This document shows positions 13,501 to 27,300 of a stretch of DNA of 64,000 nt, piece after piece. The DNA is from Istiophorus platypterus. Its lineage: Eukaryota > Chordata > Actinopteri > Istiophoriformes > Istiophoridae. Position 1 is the stretch's first letter. Every line of letters starts with the position of its first letter. The stretch covers positions 27,231,527 to 27,295,526 of the forward strand of contig CM029121.1 in assembly GCA_016859345.1 (NCBI GenBank). Reading direction: 5' to 3'. Under the pieces are notes generated by a model, which ran no database searches, was not told where the DNA came from, and was given only the letters and a program-made list of their open reading frames with translations. The position numbers and the translations under genes are program-made.

Positions 13501-15078
13501 GGAAATGGGGGTGTTTTTTCAATCTCCAACAGAACGTCAACGACTAATTGGTGACAGCGGTAATTCCCATCTCAAGTGAACACAGCACAGAGCGCCCCCC
13601 CTTCCCCCAGCCTCCGTCTAAAGTAACAGAGGACTGAGGGAACGTGTCCGAAGGGATGTCATCTGTCACAGGAAGTGTGCGTGACTTGTCTCCCACCCTC
13701 TCTCATTTTATTAGATGTTAGCTTACAGAGGAGATGCTGACAGGAAGTGGGGGGGGGGGCAAGCTAGGGAGTGGTTGTCCTCTTCCCTGTAAGAGCTTGA
13801 ATCCATCGCCACGTCTTCCCTCCGTCCGGATCAGACCTGACTCCCTGATACCAGTAGACGGTCACAGTTCGGTCGCGTTTAGGCGCTGCCCTCCTGACCT
13901 CTGACCCCGACCCGCAGTCTGAAGGGTCCTGAGGAGACGCGGGACCGAACTCGATCCAGACCTTTTTGCTCCTTCTGATTTTCCCATCATGTGCACTTGA
14001 CGGTTTAATCCAGATGAAACTCCAGAATTCTGTTTTTACAGCCCCCCCCAACCAACCCCCACGGGGTTAAACCAGGGGGGCAATCAACCGAGACCAATGA
14101 AAAATGCTAATCTCATCTACTGCAGTTTTTTTTTTTTTTTTTTGCCAGGACTCCTGACAAAATGCGACCCCAGATTCAGAATCTAAAACATGTGGCGGCG
14201 GCGGCGGCTCAACGGGCAGATAAATGTTTTTAAAAGCAATAATTGTTCTTTTCAGTTTTTTTACTGTGCACATGGCAAAGACCAAACAATCTCTCCTCCT
14301 CGTCTCTGCTTTTTGTAGGATCGCTGCAAAAGCAACGATGTTAATTGAGGTAAGAAGAGGGAAAAAGAAAAAAAAGCTCTCAAGATTTGCCAGGAAGATT
14401 TGGCGCCCTGAAAGAGAGCTGCCATTTTGCAAACCTGTCGGGGGGGCGGGGACAGAAAATTAAGGCCGGCGGTGGCGACCTCCCTGGACCCGCGATTTGT
14501 CAGCGATCCACACGCTTTGTTGATTGAAATTTTTAATTTGGCTGTTCTTTAGACGGCCTGTGAAAGGGCATTGTCACCGGGAGATGAACTCCCCTGCCGC
14601 CGCCGCCGCCGCCGCAGCCGCAGCCGCCATTCAGTGCTCGGCCCCAACCTCTTTCTCTTTTTCTTTTTTTTTTCCCCTCTCCTTCCTTCAAGGGAAAGGT
14701 GCCATGAATATGTTTTTAGGAGGAGTGGGGTTGTGGTTGGGGTGGGGTCGGGGGGGGGGGTAAACGAGACATGAAATGGCGGATTAATTGAATCTCGTTT
14801 GAGCCTTTGGTCCTCGCAGCTGGACCGGTGCTTTAGAGGGACGCAAGGCTGCTCTAATTGTGGGGAGACGCACAAAAAGTATCCTTCAGATTCCTTCGCT
14901 TTCTCCGGCGCAGACGGGAATGTCATTCAGACGCACAATGGTCCTATTAGCTGCTTAACTCAGCGGACGGGAGGTTTTCACACCTCGCGGCGGCGGCGGG
15001 GGGGGTCTGAGATTGTGTGTTCGTGCGTGTGTGTGTGCGTGTGTGTGTGTGTGCGCGTGTGTGTGCGCATGTGTCTGC

Positions 15079-15109
<31 letters not shown>

Positions 15110-15288
15110 TGTGCGTGCATGTGCTGTGTGTGTGTGGGCGTGTGTGTGTGTGCGTGCGTGTGCGTGTGTGTGTGTGCGTGTGCGTGCATGTGTGTGCGTG
15201 TGTTTGTGTGTGTGTGTGTGCGTGCGTGCGTGTGTGTGTGTGTGTGTGTGTGCGTGCGTGCGTGTGTGTGTGTCTGTCTGTCTGTGTG

Positions 15289-15336
<48 letters not shown>

Positions 15337-18300
15337 TGACCGTGTGTGCGTGCGTGTGTGTGTGCGTGTGTGTGTGTGTGTGAGGGCTTGATGTTCATAC
15401 CGAGTGTTGGAGGGTTTGGGGGTTTTTTTTTCTTTTCTTTTTCTGTCTTTTACAGACACAGATAAAACTGTTGTTTGGCCTTTGTGTCCTGTCAGCTTTT
15501 GTGTAAAATAATGAAATATTACCCCCCCCCATCCAATGACTGTCCCTCACCTACGCCCCCCCCCACACACACAGCAACAGTACCACTCCAAGATCGATGT
15601 CCTGATTGACGAGGCTTTCAAAGAAATGATTTCCTCCCTCGTCTCGAAGGTAAATTTCTCTTTCTCCTCCAATCAGATCCTCTCGCTGTCGTTTCATTTG
15701 TCTTTTCTTTATTTATATTTCCAGTATTATTTTTTGGTTTCTTATTTACTATTTGGATTGAAATTTTTAAATTATTTTTATTTTTTTTAAGGGACAGTTC
15801 ATCTTAATTCCTGCTGGAAATTATGATGATCATTTTTTTTAACTTAACTTAATTTGTTTTATTATATTAACTATGGAATTTGTAGTTATTTTTCTTTACA
15901 TTTCTTTCTTTCTATCTCCTTCTTTCTTGAGGGTTTATGAAATATTATATATTTCTCTTTAGTCTGTTTTTTTCTTTCTTATATTTTTATCATATCAATA
16001 TATCAATTTTATATGACATATTTTTTTTTCTTAGTGGTGGTTAAGGTTTAGTGTTGTTAACAGGATGGATTCATTAGCTTTTTATTAAATTTATATTATT
16101 AAATTTCTTTTATTTCTTTATCTTAACTTTTTTGTTCTGATCATTTTTTTTGTAATTTATTAGGATCATTTTATTTATATATATTTCGCTGAGTTTTGTT
16201 TTTGTTTACAACCATAATGGACTTATGTGTTTTACTTCCATTTATGAAACACACAACTGCTTTTGCTTAAAAACAAAAAGGGAAACGTTGTCCAGAGCAG
16301 TTTAGAGGATTCAAAAAAAAAAAATTTTAAATAAAAACAACAAAAAAACAAGTTGTTTGAGAAGTTTCTGGACCTTTATCCTGAAACAAGAGTCGCTGGT
16401 CGCTGCACTGTCCCCAGACAGGATTTACATTTAGAAAAAAAAGTTTGAAATATCCTGGCCGAGCTGGCACATGTTTCTCACTGACTCGTTCACAGACAGA
16501 AACTGTTATCCCCCCCCCCTTCTTGCAGTTCGCTGGGGTTTTAGACGCCGTCCTGTCCAAGCTCTCCAGGTACGACGAAGGGACCTTCTTCTCCTCCATC
16601 CTCTCCTTCACGGTGAGTGGCCAAACCTCTTTGTTGCCGCCGGGCCCACGGAGGAAACCGCTGTTTACCGGGAACCAGATCTGAGCTTCAGTGTCATTCT
16701 CTCCCACCCCCCCCCCCCCCCTCCCTGAAAGGTGAAAGCAGCTGCCAAATATGTGGAGGTCCCTGTGAGTGTGTCGATCTTCCTGCCGTTTCATTATTCA
16801 CCCTGTTACAGTCACAGTCGGGTGTTTTCCACCTTCGTGTCTCCATCCACGTTCAGTTAAAATGAAGAATGAAGCGAAGCGGCCGCTTCCTCTTCGTCCG
16901 CTCATGTCGCCTCTTGGCTTTTGTCCCTTTTCTTTTTTTTTCTTTTCTTGTCATCACACAGTGTTAAACATGTGAAAGATGAGGAGGTGTTTTTTTTTGT
17001 TGTTGTTTTTTGTCTTTAGTTTTTTTTTAATTCCATCTGCGGCTCCGGAGCCAGAGATCACACAACGAGCCTAATTAATTGCGCTCCTTCCTTGGAGATG
17101 AGTCTTTGCAGCTAGAGGGTTGGTTTTGTGGGCGGAGGCCACGGCGGCGATGGCGGTGGCGTCTGGGTGTCGAGCGGTTAATGAACTGCAACGGCGTGGC
17201 AGAGATCGGGAGTGGGGGGGGGCTGCTGCTGCGGTGGCGGAGGAGGAGGAGGAGGAGGCGGGATGCGCGCCGAAGCAGGGGTCAAAGGGTCGAGGTTGAC
17301 GAGGCGTCGGCGCGGTCGTGCGATGATCGGAGTGTGGAGGAGAGCGAGGGAGGGAGGGGGCTCACTCGCCAGAATTAGATCAGCCCCCCCCCCAACACAC
17401 ACACACTTTGCTAAAAGTGATTAACATCTCAAAATTAACAAAGTACAATTCCTCTCTGATTTTAGTTTTATTTTTTATTTTTTACATTTTCCATCTATTT
17501 AATATGAAATCTGTTTTGTTTTTTTTATGTGTTTTTTTAAGCATCCACATGGATTAAAAGGACATTTTTTTAAAAATCAGTTTTCCAAACCTCTGGGGCT
17601 TTAATCGGAGGAGAAATTCACCCAAAATGGAAAATTAACACATAAAGAAAAAAAGAAGAAAAAAAGAAAAGTGAGTCATTTCTACTCTGAATATTCAGGC
17701 TGTAATTAGAAGAAAATTCCTTTTTAACATGACCAAACAAGTTGACACTGAATAATATTGATGATCTCGTTGGGTAATTTAACTTCTTCTTCTAATGGAG
17801 GCAATTTTGAATTTATTCTGTTGTATTATTTAATTTATTTTGATATCTTAATTACTTTTTAGCGCTAAGCTTCAGCCAACCCTCTTTCGGGATTATGTAT
17901 CCCAGCATCCTTGGAGGTGATGCCAGGTTGGAGGGTGGACATGTGACCAGGCCTGGTTCCACAACCAGTCACAGACCCGGAGTCAGTCTTTCCCCTTGGT
18001 TTTTTTTAAACATAAGACTGGAAATACGACTCATCAAGCTGCATCCCAGGATGTTTCAGTTCCTGCAAAAAAATGCTGCAAAAGGGAAAATTTACCGTTT
18101 ACGCGCCAGACTGTTTCCCGGTTGCGGCGTTTCGACGTCCGTCAGACTCCGGCGGTCACATAAATGGTTAACTCACATAAACGTCCACATAAACCAAATC
18201 CTATTTCTTTTTCTTCCCACAACCAGCATCTTTTTTCATGAGGCGAGACGGTGTAAAATTACTCCAAAAGGTTGCGACGGGTTTTTCTGTTACTGGTTGT

Positions 18301-21300
18301 CGTGGTGAACTTTATTCACTGGCGCGGCCCAGGATCTGATTTATCTTAAAGAGGCTGAATTCATTTTGCAGCTAAATTAAGGCCAATTAGCTATGATCTG
18401 ACAAGAGGATGATTCAGTAATTCAGAGGTAAAGTTCATGTATTTAATGCAGAAAATTGCATTTTTCAAAGAAAACTGTTGGTTCTCCGGTGCCTGCTGTT
18501 TTCTGTATGTTACACAGAAAGAAAAAAAACACACACACACATACACCAGCCTGAAACACCAGATGTGAGAATGGAGACGCTGAACAGCTGAGATAAAGAG
18601 CAACACCACAACCTCACTTAACCTGCCTAATCCTCCGCCCCGCGATCATCCCGTCGGGTTCTCCGGTTCCCGTCCCAGACTTCCTGCTCCGAAATTATAA
18701 TGTAACCGCTACCTCGGCCTTTTGGTCCTTTGTGTGGAGGGGAACCTGACGCAGGTAAGCCTCTTTTCCAGGTGGGAGGAAGGGCGATTGGTGTGGGGGG
18801 GGTTGAGCCGCCTCACTTGACGCCTCCTCCTGCACCTTGTCACGGAAAGACGAAGCTTTCTCCCCCTCCAGTGTTTACGTTTTGGAGACTTATTTCATCA
18901 CTTTCTTATATTCAGCCTCCGGCTGCAACCGGTAACTTTCTTCGTTTTTCCGATGCCGTCGACTTTCAGCTTTTTTTTTAACCATTGAAATGTTTCAGAT
19001 TGAACTTTGGGGGAAGCTTCTCCGACCTGGACAGAGACAGAGACAGAGACAGAGACAAAGTAAAACCTGTCCTTCTTGTTTTCTTTTCCATCTGTGACAA
19101 ATATCAAAGCCTGAAAATCCACTGCAGTGCCCCCCCCCAGTAGACTTCCCTTTGTCTCTTTCTAATGTGTCTGTGGTAATTTCTCATTTCATTAGATTTC
19201 TCATTTCATTAGATTTTTTTAGGCGTCACAGGTTAGGTGTCACCTGGTGTCACAGGTGTAGTTTTCACATTATTGTTTACAGTCTCCTTGGAAGGAGCCA
19301 TGCCCCCCCCACCCCCCATAGACCCCATGACCAATGGCCCCATGTATCCCCCTCACAGAAAGTCCTGGATCGAACGCTGACTTTACCGTCAACACTTTCC
19401 TCACTTTAACTTAAATGAAACCTGCCAGAGCAGTAGAGCGCGGCGGCGTTGTTTTCCCCCGACGGTGCGAAGGGTGGGAGGGGTTTCGACACCCGTTCCT
19501 CGCCCTGACTCACGCGTGATCAGCCGGCGCCGACATGTTGACGCCCGCGCGGCCAAGACACCGGCGGCCGGCGGCCACTCGCCGCCGTGTCGGACATATG
19601 CGCGCCGGCAGAGCGGGAACACAAACAAACATTGGAAGAGCTGTCATCGTCACTGGCTCCTCACCATCCCCAGCACGCCGCCGTCCTGCAGGGGCCGCTC
19701 CCGGGCTTCCCGGGGCCCCGAAGTGCCAGGCAGTGTTCATTAAAAAAACAAAACAAGAAAAAACCTATGGACCAAGCTCTATGAGCTCTGGAGGTCCAGT
19801 GGGCACGTGCAGTTCATCAGGCTGCTTCACGTGTGATGTCAACATTTCATATTTTAAACATCATATTTATAACTGTGAGAAAATTTAACTTTTCAGTTTA
19901 TGTGACGCATAAAACAAATGTAGTTTTTTTTTTGTAAGCAAAATATCCACAGAATTCTTTGTTGCCTGATGGGAAAGAAAAATAACAACAAACTTCAGAA
20001 ACATCAGCTTACAATTTGTTGACTGTAAAATAAATCCAGCCTGAATAGTTTGCAGAGTTTAGATCAATCGAATAATGGAATAATTGAACATCAGCCAATG
20101 AACATTTACGTAATAGTTCGGGGAATCGTCCAAAAATACCAAACCTGATCTTCTCCCTGTTCCTCAAATACGAGGATGTGAGAATTAGACGTGATTATGA
20201 ATTCAGTCCTAGTCATAGATATTTTAGTATCATAAACACAGTTATTTTAAATTACAGAAGAATATAATGCCTTGACGTGTAAACACTCATATTTGTACAC
20301 ACGCAACATGCACCTGGCAGGAGTGAAATTAATCCAGGGCAGGAAACGGGGGGGGGGGGTAATTACCTGGCATTTCACTGCCCTCCTTCCCTTCCCACTC
20401 CTCCTCTGCTAACTGCTCATTATCAACAGCCCTCTCCTCCCTCCCCCACCTCAGTCCTCCACCCCTCCCTGTCTGTATCTGAACACTGCTTAGTTTTACG
20501 CTCAGTCTTTTTTCTTTCCTTCTTATTTTTTTTAGTTGTTGATGTTGTCAAATGTTGACGAGCAACCAGGCAGCCATTATCCAAGTGGGAAGGGGATTAC
20601 TGGTTTTTGGCAACAAGTGAGGAAACAATGACTGAGAGAAAACTGGGCAGAGAGCAGAGCGTGACAAGAGCGCCGAGCTGCTCGTCTCTTATTTTTTTCC
20701 TTCCTTTCTGTCTTTTCTTTCTGTCTTTTCTTTCTTTCCTATCGTGTTAAAGTCTTAATCTCAGCGGCTGGAACTGTGCCGGCGTCTCCCAATCTGTCAC
20801 GCTGCTTTTGTCACCTCGTCAGAACGAGAGAAAAGAGAGGTAAACGGCTGAGACTAAGCCTTAAGGGGATGGGGGGGTGTCTCAAGTCACAACAGCGGGC
20901 AGTGATATGTTGCTACTGACAAACACTTGAATGTTGCACTACAGATTTTTCTCCCACATTGACCCCGTTCGCACTCGTTCGGATATATTTTGTTGATTTC
21001 AGTCCACGGTTTTCTCATTCGTCTTCTGTTCACCTCAGAGTCGAACACATTCTGCCGGAATGGCCGCCATTTTTCCCATCTCAGCGTTTCCACCGGATGC
21101 TCGAGCCGTTCTGCCTGGTGTTTGCTGCTGTTCAGCCACGAGAGCGTCGCCGACGTTAGGCTCTGATGCCGGGCGATGAGGCCTGGCTCACAGTGGGCAT
21201 GGATGCTGGATGGGGCTGAGGTCGGGGCTCCGTGCAGACCGGTCAAGGTCCGCCACAGCAAACCGGGAGAACCATTTCTTGACGGAGCCGACTTTGTACA

Positions 21301-24300
21301 TGGTGTCTCGTCATTTCCATAAAATTAGTAGGAACACTATTGTCTTAAATATGCTCGTATGCTGTAGGATTAATGTTGTCCTTCACCTGGACCGAGGGAC
21401 CGAGACCAAACCATGAAAAGCAGCCCGACACCGGAAAAACAATGACCTTTGGGTAGTACAGTGGAATTTGGATTTCCTGCTTTTCAAGCCAGTTATGCCA
21501 GAATTATCTTCTCCAGGCTGCGCAAACGAGTGCGTCAGGGCCACTCAGATTTTTGCGTGGCTCCTTTTCTTTATACGTCCGTGTAGTGCGTTTACATTTG
21601 TTTTCATCTCTGTTTCGAGCGCTCCTCCCAACAGGAGGTGGATCAACCAGTCAGGTTTCTTGGTGTGCAGGTCCGCACAAAACGTCGGGGTTAAGACTTG
21701 GGGTTAAGATGTGCACGTCGGGTCCTTTGGGACCTGTGGTTACCGTCAACACCTTCCTCTGCATAGGTCTGCAGAGATTTTTACATGTACCTACGAAAGA
21801 GGCATAGTTCCAGCATTTCTGTCAGAATTTCTTCCTCAGACAGTCGAGTTCTGTATGTTCCCAAATCTCTTTTCAACATATCGTCAAATCAACATTGTGC
21901 CTCATACAGTCAAACGGAAAGAGACGATACTTGGTAGGTTTTTAAATAGATGAATACTATTGGAGCTTTTATTATGAAATGTAAAGCGGGTAATTTTCAT
22001 TTATTATAAAAGTTACCTGTGCTCTTAGGGATCCAAACCAACAGTTTCAACAAACAGTAGCCATCTTTTTTTTGAGTTACACTGGTAGTTAGAATGCAGA
22101 GAAGTCAAGAATGGTATTTTCCAACTTCTGACCTCTGGCACCTTCAACAGTACATATTGCCCAAACCAACCATACTGGTACAGTAACTTGCCACCAAATA
22201 CCGCAGCAGGTGGTCTGATGTGGGGTTGGTGGCACACTGACCACTGGCTTCCAAAGTGGACTCATTGGATGCTGAATGAACTCTATGGTGGGAAAGGAGC
22301 TCTAGAAATATCGTAATATTTATTACGATTATAAAGTTTCAGTTTTAGAATCAAACTCATTGACACCGATGGAGATGGAACCTTCTTTTTGTTGGGCTTG
22401 TGGGGATTATCATGAGCCTCTGACTGAGCTGTGAAAAAATGAGAATTTGGCTTTCATACAACTGCAGGTCAGTAAAGCAGCTCTGAGGATCCGGTCCGCT
22501 TGGACTGTCTGGTAGGGTCCTGGAGAGGCCACTGCTTGGAAACTCTGCAATTCACTGATGAGCATGAACACTCGAGTAGTTAATGCCAGAGATATCTGGG
22601 GGGAGGTGATGGTTTGAAGCTGCCTGCCTGATCTACAAATTTGTACATGGCCTTCCCTGCGACTCATGGACTTACCATAACACACACCATGTTCAAGTCA
22701 GAGGTAGTTCAGAGGTTTACCTGGTGCTAGAACACTAGGCCGAGGGTGAACGACTTTTTATTATTGACCCTGACTTGGTGGCGGGTTGAATCAGGTGGTT
22801 GGGGAGGCCGCTAGATAAGCGCAATATATCCAGGCCCCTGTCCACATGGTCTTTAACTTTTAGCCTCAGAGGGATTTCTTCTGCAATAGAGGAATCAGAA
22901 TCAGAGAGGGCCCTGTTTGAAGCCTTCCTGGCAAAGTCTTGTTGGTCTTTTTGGCTTGTGTGGTGGCCAACCACACAATAACACGCGTGATTCATTCTCA
23001 TCGAGATTTCGACAGTGATCCTTGATCTGCCAGACTCTTACCTCCCTACTTACTTCAGACCATTAAGGGGATTCTGACAGGTCTGCCAGTCACTCGGAAC
23101 GACCCCTCCCTCTCTGTGGAAGAACAAAACACTTGCACAGCCCCTCCTTTTCCTGCACATACACACCAGATGCCCCTGCAGCCATGTGACCCCACTTTAA
23201 CCCCTGGTATCTGCAGGTTTTCTGTCCAACAGTCCATCTGAATTACAGCTGGGCGACTCTGACTGATCTCACTCTGTCATCTGCTGTTAGAGGCCTCTGA
23301 AACAGCTGCTGTGACTGGTTTATAAACAGTTTCATAACTATCAGAGAGGTTAAACCGTCTTGGGTTTGATGTTTCTAGGACTCAGATCCTCACATTGGAG
23401 AAGTTGCAACCAGAGAACAATAGAAATCGGCTGATTGTAAAAATGGTTGCTTAATGATTTTCTGTCGACCAACTAATTGAAGGCTGAACCTGTCATTTCA
23501 AATCTACCTTGTTTGATGTGCGCGTGGGTGGATGTATTCACTCGTGAAAGTACGTGCCAGGATTGAGCTGCATGGATGCTGGCAAGTGACAGAATTTACT
23601 CCCAAACAGATTTACCCCCTGGACCCTCACGACTATGCGAATGTGTAAAGTAGAAATCGACCTCTAGAAGAGTTTGGTTCATTTATTTGCTTTTAGGTAC
23701 CGAAGAGGTGATGTAACTACCCTTGCGAACAAATGATCAGGCTTCCCTACCACAAGATGTCAACGCATTGAAACAGCTTTGACAGCGGACTCACCGACTC
23801 TCCCGCTTTCCCGCAGTTGCCACTTTGCTTGTCGGACCTCGAACTCTACATTTAGGCAAACGATGCTATTTTTTGACGGCAGTGACGTGATACGGTTTTT
23901 TGTTTTGTTTAGTTTTTTTAGTTTGTTTATCTCTTTGTGCCTTCAAACTTGCATGTGACAGTTTGTGTTTCCTTTCTATGTTGTCTTTGATAAGTAAACG
24001 CTTACAATCCCAAATTTATAACCCGTCCCCAACTTGCCTTTTGCCTTTAAGTGAAGATAAAAGGTCTCCTGGTTTCTTGAGGCTCCATATCCTTGTTTTT
24101 CCACGGGGGACCTAACATGCCATGCTCAGCAGTGCTGTAGCAGAACCGCACCCCCCCCCCCCCCCGCCCTCGGGGCCAACACATGTCGGCTCAGAGAAAA
24201 CAGGTGTGAAAGATGTCAAAGTAATTACAATAAGCATTACAGTGGTAATCTCCCTTGACAACAGGGGGTGTGAATGAACAGGGCCTTACCCACTTGTCTT

Positions 24301-27300
24301 GTCTCTGCCCCCCCCCAGTGTAGCAGCTCCAGCTCTTGTTACTCCCATTACAGAGGCAGGGAAGCAGCAGGAGATGCTGTGTTGTCAGAGCGTAAACGAA
24401 AAAAACACAACACAAGAGGTGTACAGATCCTGGTATATGTATCACATTATTCATTATCCTCATTACACTCTTTTTTTATTTTTATCCCCACAATTTCACA
24501 GTTTATCTCATGTAATTTCCAGAATGTGTTGCCTCTAATTACATGTAAAGTTTTTAAGGTGAAACAAGTGCTTGAATTTGATTGGTACTCACCAGCTCTT
24601 CAGATTTTCACCAGAATTTAAGCTTGAATTTAAGCTCGAATTTAAGCTCGAATTTAAGCCCCTAACCCAGCTTTTTTTTTTCCCTTAAAAGACAAAATTA
24701 ATCGGCGGTTAAACCATTTGGGCATAAACACCCAGCGTTCTTAGGTTTAAGGATGACGAATGTGAGGGTTTGCTGCTTTTCTCTGTCTTATAAGTGACAC
24801 AATACCACTCAGCCAATGTGTGTTGCAACTTTGAACACTCAAATTTATAGAGATAAAATGTGCGAAGGCCCTCAGATTAATGCTTAGCCTAACCTCAACA
24901 CCAGTACTGAAATGCCCATACATATATTGACAGAGATAGTGGTCACCCTATAAGAAATGTGGATTAAGAGTCTTGTAATCACATCAGAATCAACACGTCA
25001 GCGATTGTCACGCTCTGCTGAAATGCCAATTACCTCACAAAATTTGACACATAATTTGTAATTTGAGCCATGGTCTACGAGGCCCAGCAATGGTGCAGGG
25101 GCTCCTTGTTGACGATTGCCTCGTTGGTTTGCGGGATCCCCACCAGCCACAGTGATACTCAGATAACCAGCATGTACATAAAGACAGGAAGAATGAGGAA
25201 GCAAGTACAAAACAAGGTTTATGTACTATGGTGACATACAGTCACTGTTAAATCTTCAACAACATATGTCTTTGCCTGCTTTCTTCTTCTACTCTGGTCT
25301 TCATGTGTAGTGCTGTGGATATGTGCACAGAATCAGCTGCAGTCGTTGCAGAGAAATGGCAAATGCTTCACAGACAAGAGTCTAGATGTTACATTTACCA
25401 GACAAAGGTTTTACAGTAAGCTCACACTTAAACTGGGGGTTCTGGACACTAGTAATGATACAGTTTACTTTACAAATACACAACACATAGGCAGCTGGAA
25501 GTTCATTAGGTTTGAAAATGGTGGATCGGGCCTCAACGCGTTTGCTGCGTCGCTAAGATTAAGTGTGGATAGTCACATTCCTTAAATTTCACGCGCAACA
25601 AACAAGACATTATGTCCAATCAGCGCTGCAGACGTGGACGACCTTTAATTCCTCCCGCGAAGTTCTGATCGGTCGATGGTTCGATGATGTGGTCAGCGGC
25701 ACAGAGGCCCGGAAGCCAGGCTAGGAGCATGTCTCAGCCCAGAAAGACTGAGGAACCAAAACCCTCAACGAGAATCTGCGTTGAGTTTCAGAAGCTAAGG
25801 TATCACAGAAGTGATGCCAGAACTTCAGTTTTCTCTGCATGATCTTCCTGTTGACATTATTATTATTATTATTTCTATTATTTGGGAGCCTGTTCCATTT
25901 CACTGTATTGAGAAACCCTGCTGCTATGTTTGAAGCTTGACTGTGGTTCTGGGTGCGTTCACCTCATCTAAAGCCAGCGGCCATAGATGAAGTGCTTCTG
26001 CTCACCTTCCGAACGGCATGGCTTTAGCCACATGTGCACCATGAGTAACCGCCATGGCTGTGCTGAACAAAGCTTCTGCTGTGAATGTCTCTCTGTGTTC
26101 AGCCCTCCACCTCTCACCTGTCCTCAGGCCTGTCCTTGTCCCCCCCCTCCTTCAGAAACCAGGGATGGACCTGGCCGACACCTACATCACCTTCGTACGG
26201 CAGAACCAGGACATCCTCCGGGATCGGGTCAACGATGAGCTCTACATCGAGGAGGTCTTTGATGTGAGTGCTCATTCTTCCTTTAAAGATCCTTCTGGTT
26301 TGTGGCACCTAGGGTCTTATTTTGTGTTTGTTTTCTTCTTAGTTAGTTTTACGTCCCATCATCCAGCCTTCAGTCCTTCAGCTGATCAGAGCCCAGGCGA
26401 CATCGACACATGATTCATGATAAATACAGTTTCTCAAGACATCTCAGCAATGATCCGTTGATTCACTGTTATATGCTGCAAAATCCCATTTTCAGACCTG
26501 GTCAAACGCAAATACAGACACATTTCCACTGATTTTTTACATCTCTAAACCATCTAAATACATCTTTGCCTCCTTGAAATGGGCAAGTACCTCTCCCCGT
26601 CTTGCTGCTTCGTGTTCTCAAAGAAATACGTAAAGGTTCTTTAGGAGTTGGGGTTTCCGAAAACGGTTCTCAGTTGTTTTTTACCTTCCTCTCTGTTTTT
26701 TCTTTTTTTTCCAGTCCAAACATCCTCCCTCTACCATCATCCTAGCAGTTATTTTCCGATCTTGATTTCCTACCTATCAAAGCTTTTTCTTTCTGGTTTA
26801 TCCATAAGGAAATGAAGGGCGAAGCTGTGATAAAGTCTAACAACCCAGAGATAAAAGAAATCTATCCTGCATTCACAGATTTTCTCCAAGCCAGTGATGT
26901 GAGTTTGCTGTCTATGATTGCTTGGTCGTTTGAATATAATTTTTTGTGCAGTCCATCCAGTCAGCCGGTCATTTTGCAGCATTACAGTGCATTTAAATCC
27001 TGCAGATGCAGGTCAGGTGTGATCTCAGTGACTTGGACCGTGACACGATTATTGGTGCCAGACAGTTTGAGTGTTTCTGAAACTGCCAATCTCAATGCAA
27101 AAATCCTCCAGTGAGCAACAGCTCATGTGGATAAGAGAGGTCAGAGGTGAGCGACCATACTGGTTGGAGATGACAGGAAGGAAACGGTCACTCAGATAAA
27201 AACTCTTTAAAACTGTGGGGATTAGAGAAGCATCTGAGAACGAACAACACGTTGAACCTTGAGGTGGATGAGCCACAACAGCAGAGGAACCACGTCAGGT

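Larger units (their letters stand above)
9278..15574. other. cadps2 intron between exons d and e
   Basis: Intron of 6.3 kb. Contains a GC-rich patch (about 11120-11440), a possible 15-nt microexon (12479-12493), a CCG-repeat block (14599-14630), a G-rich block (14727-14760) and a 370-bp GT/GC tract (15014-15382). A stretch at 9590-9680 resembles a fish repeat (caaagcgccttacagtttct) but is too short to classify. No independent gene is supported. Confidence 0.65.
16765..26155. other. cadps2 intron between exons g and h
   Basis: Intron of 9.4 kb. Holds a GGA/GGC-repeat block (17150-17270) beside CTAATTAATTG, a GC-rich patch (19440-19720), a Tc1/mariner remnant (21080-21440), a repeat fragment (23380-23490) and a 12-bp tandem repeat (24614-24660). 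The segment 22400-23240 has the look of an old dispersed element but I could not place it. No gene is supported. Confidence 0.6.

Noticed and set aside
14799..15459. Several long open frames of poly Cys/Val (+) or His/Thr (-)
   Set aside because: Produced by the GT/GC tract at 15014-15382, which has no stop codons in any frame.
22400..23240. Region with several short frames that resembles an old transposable element
   Set aside because: Could not match the words to any family with enough confidence to annotate; mentioned only in the intron description.
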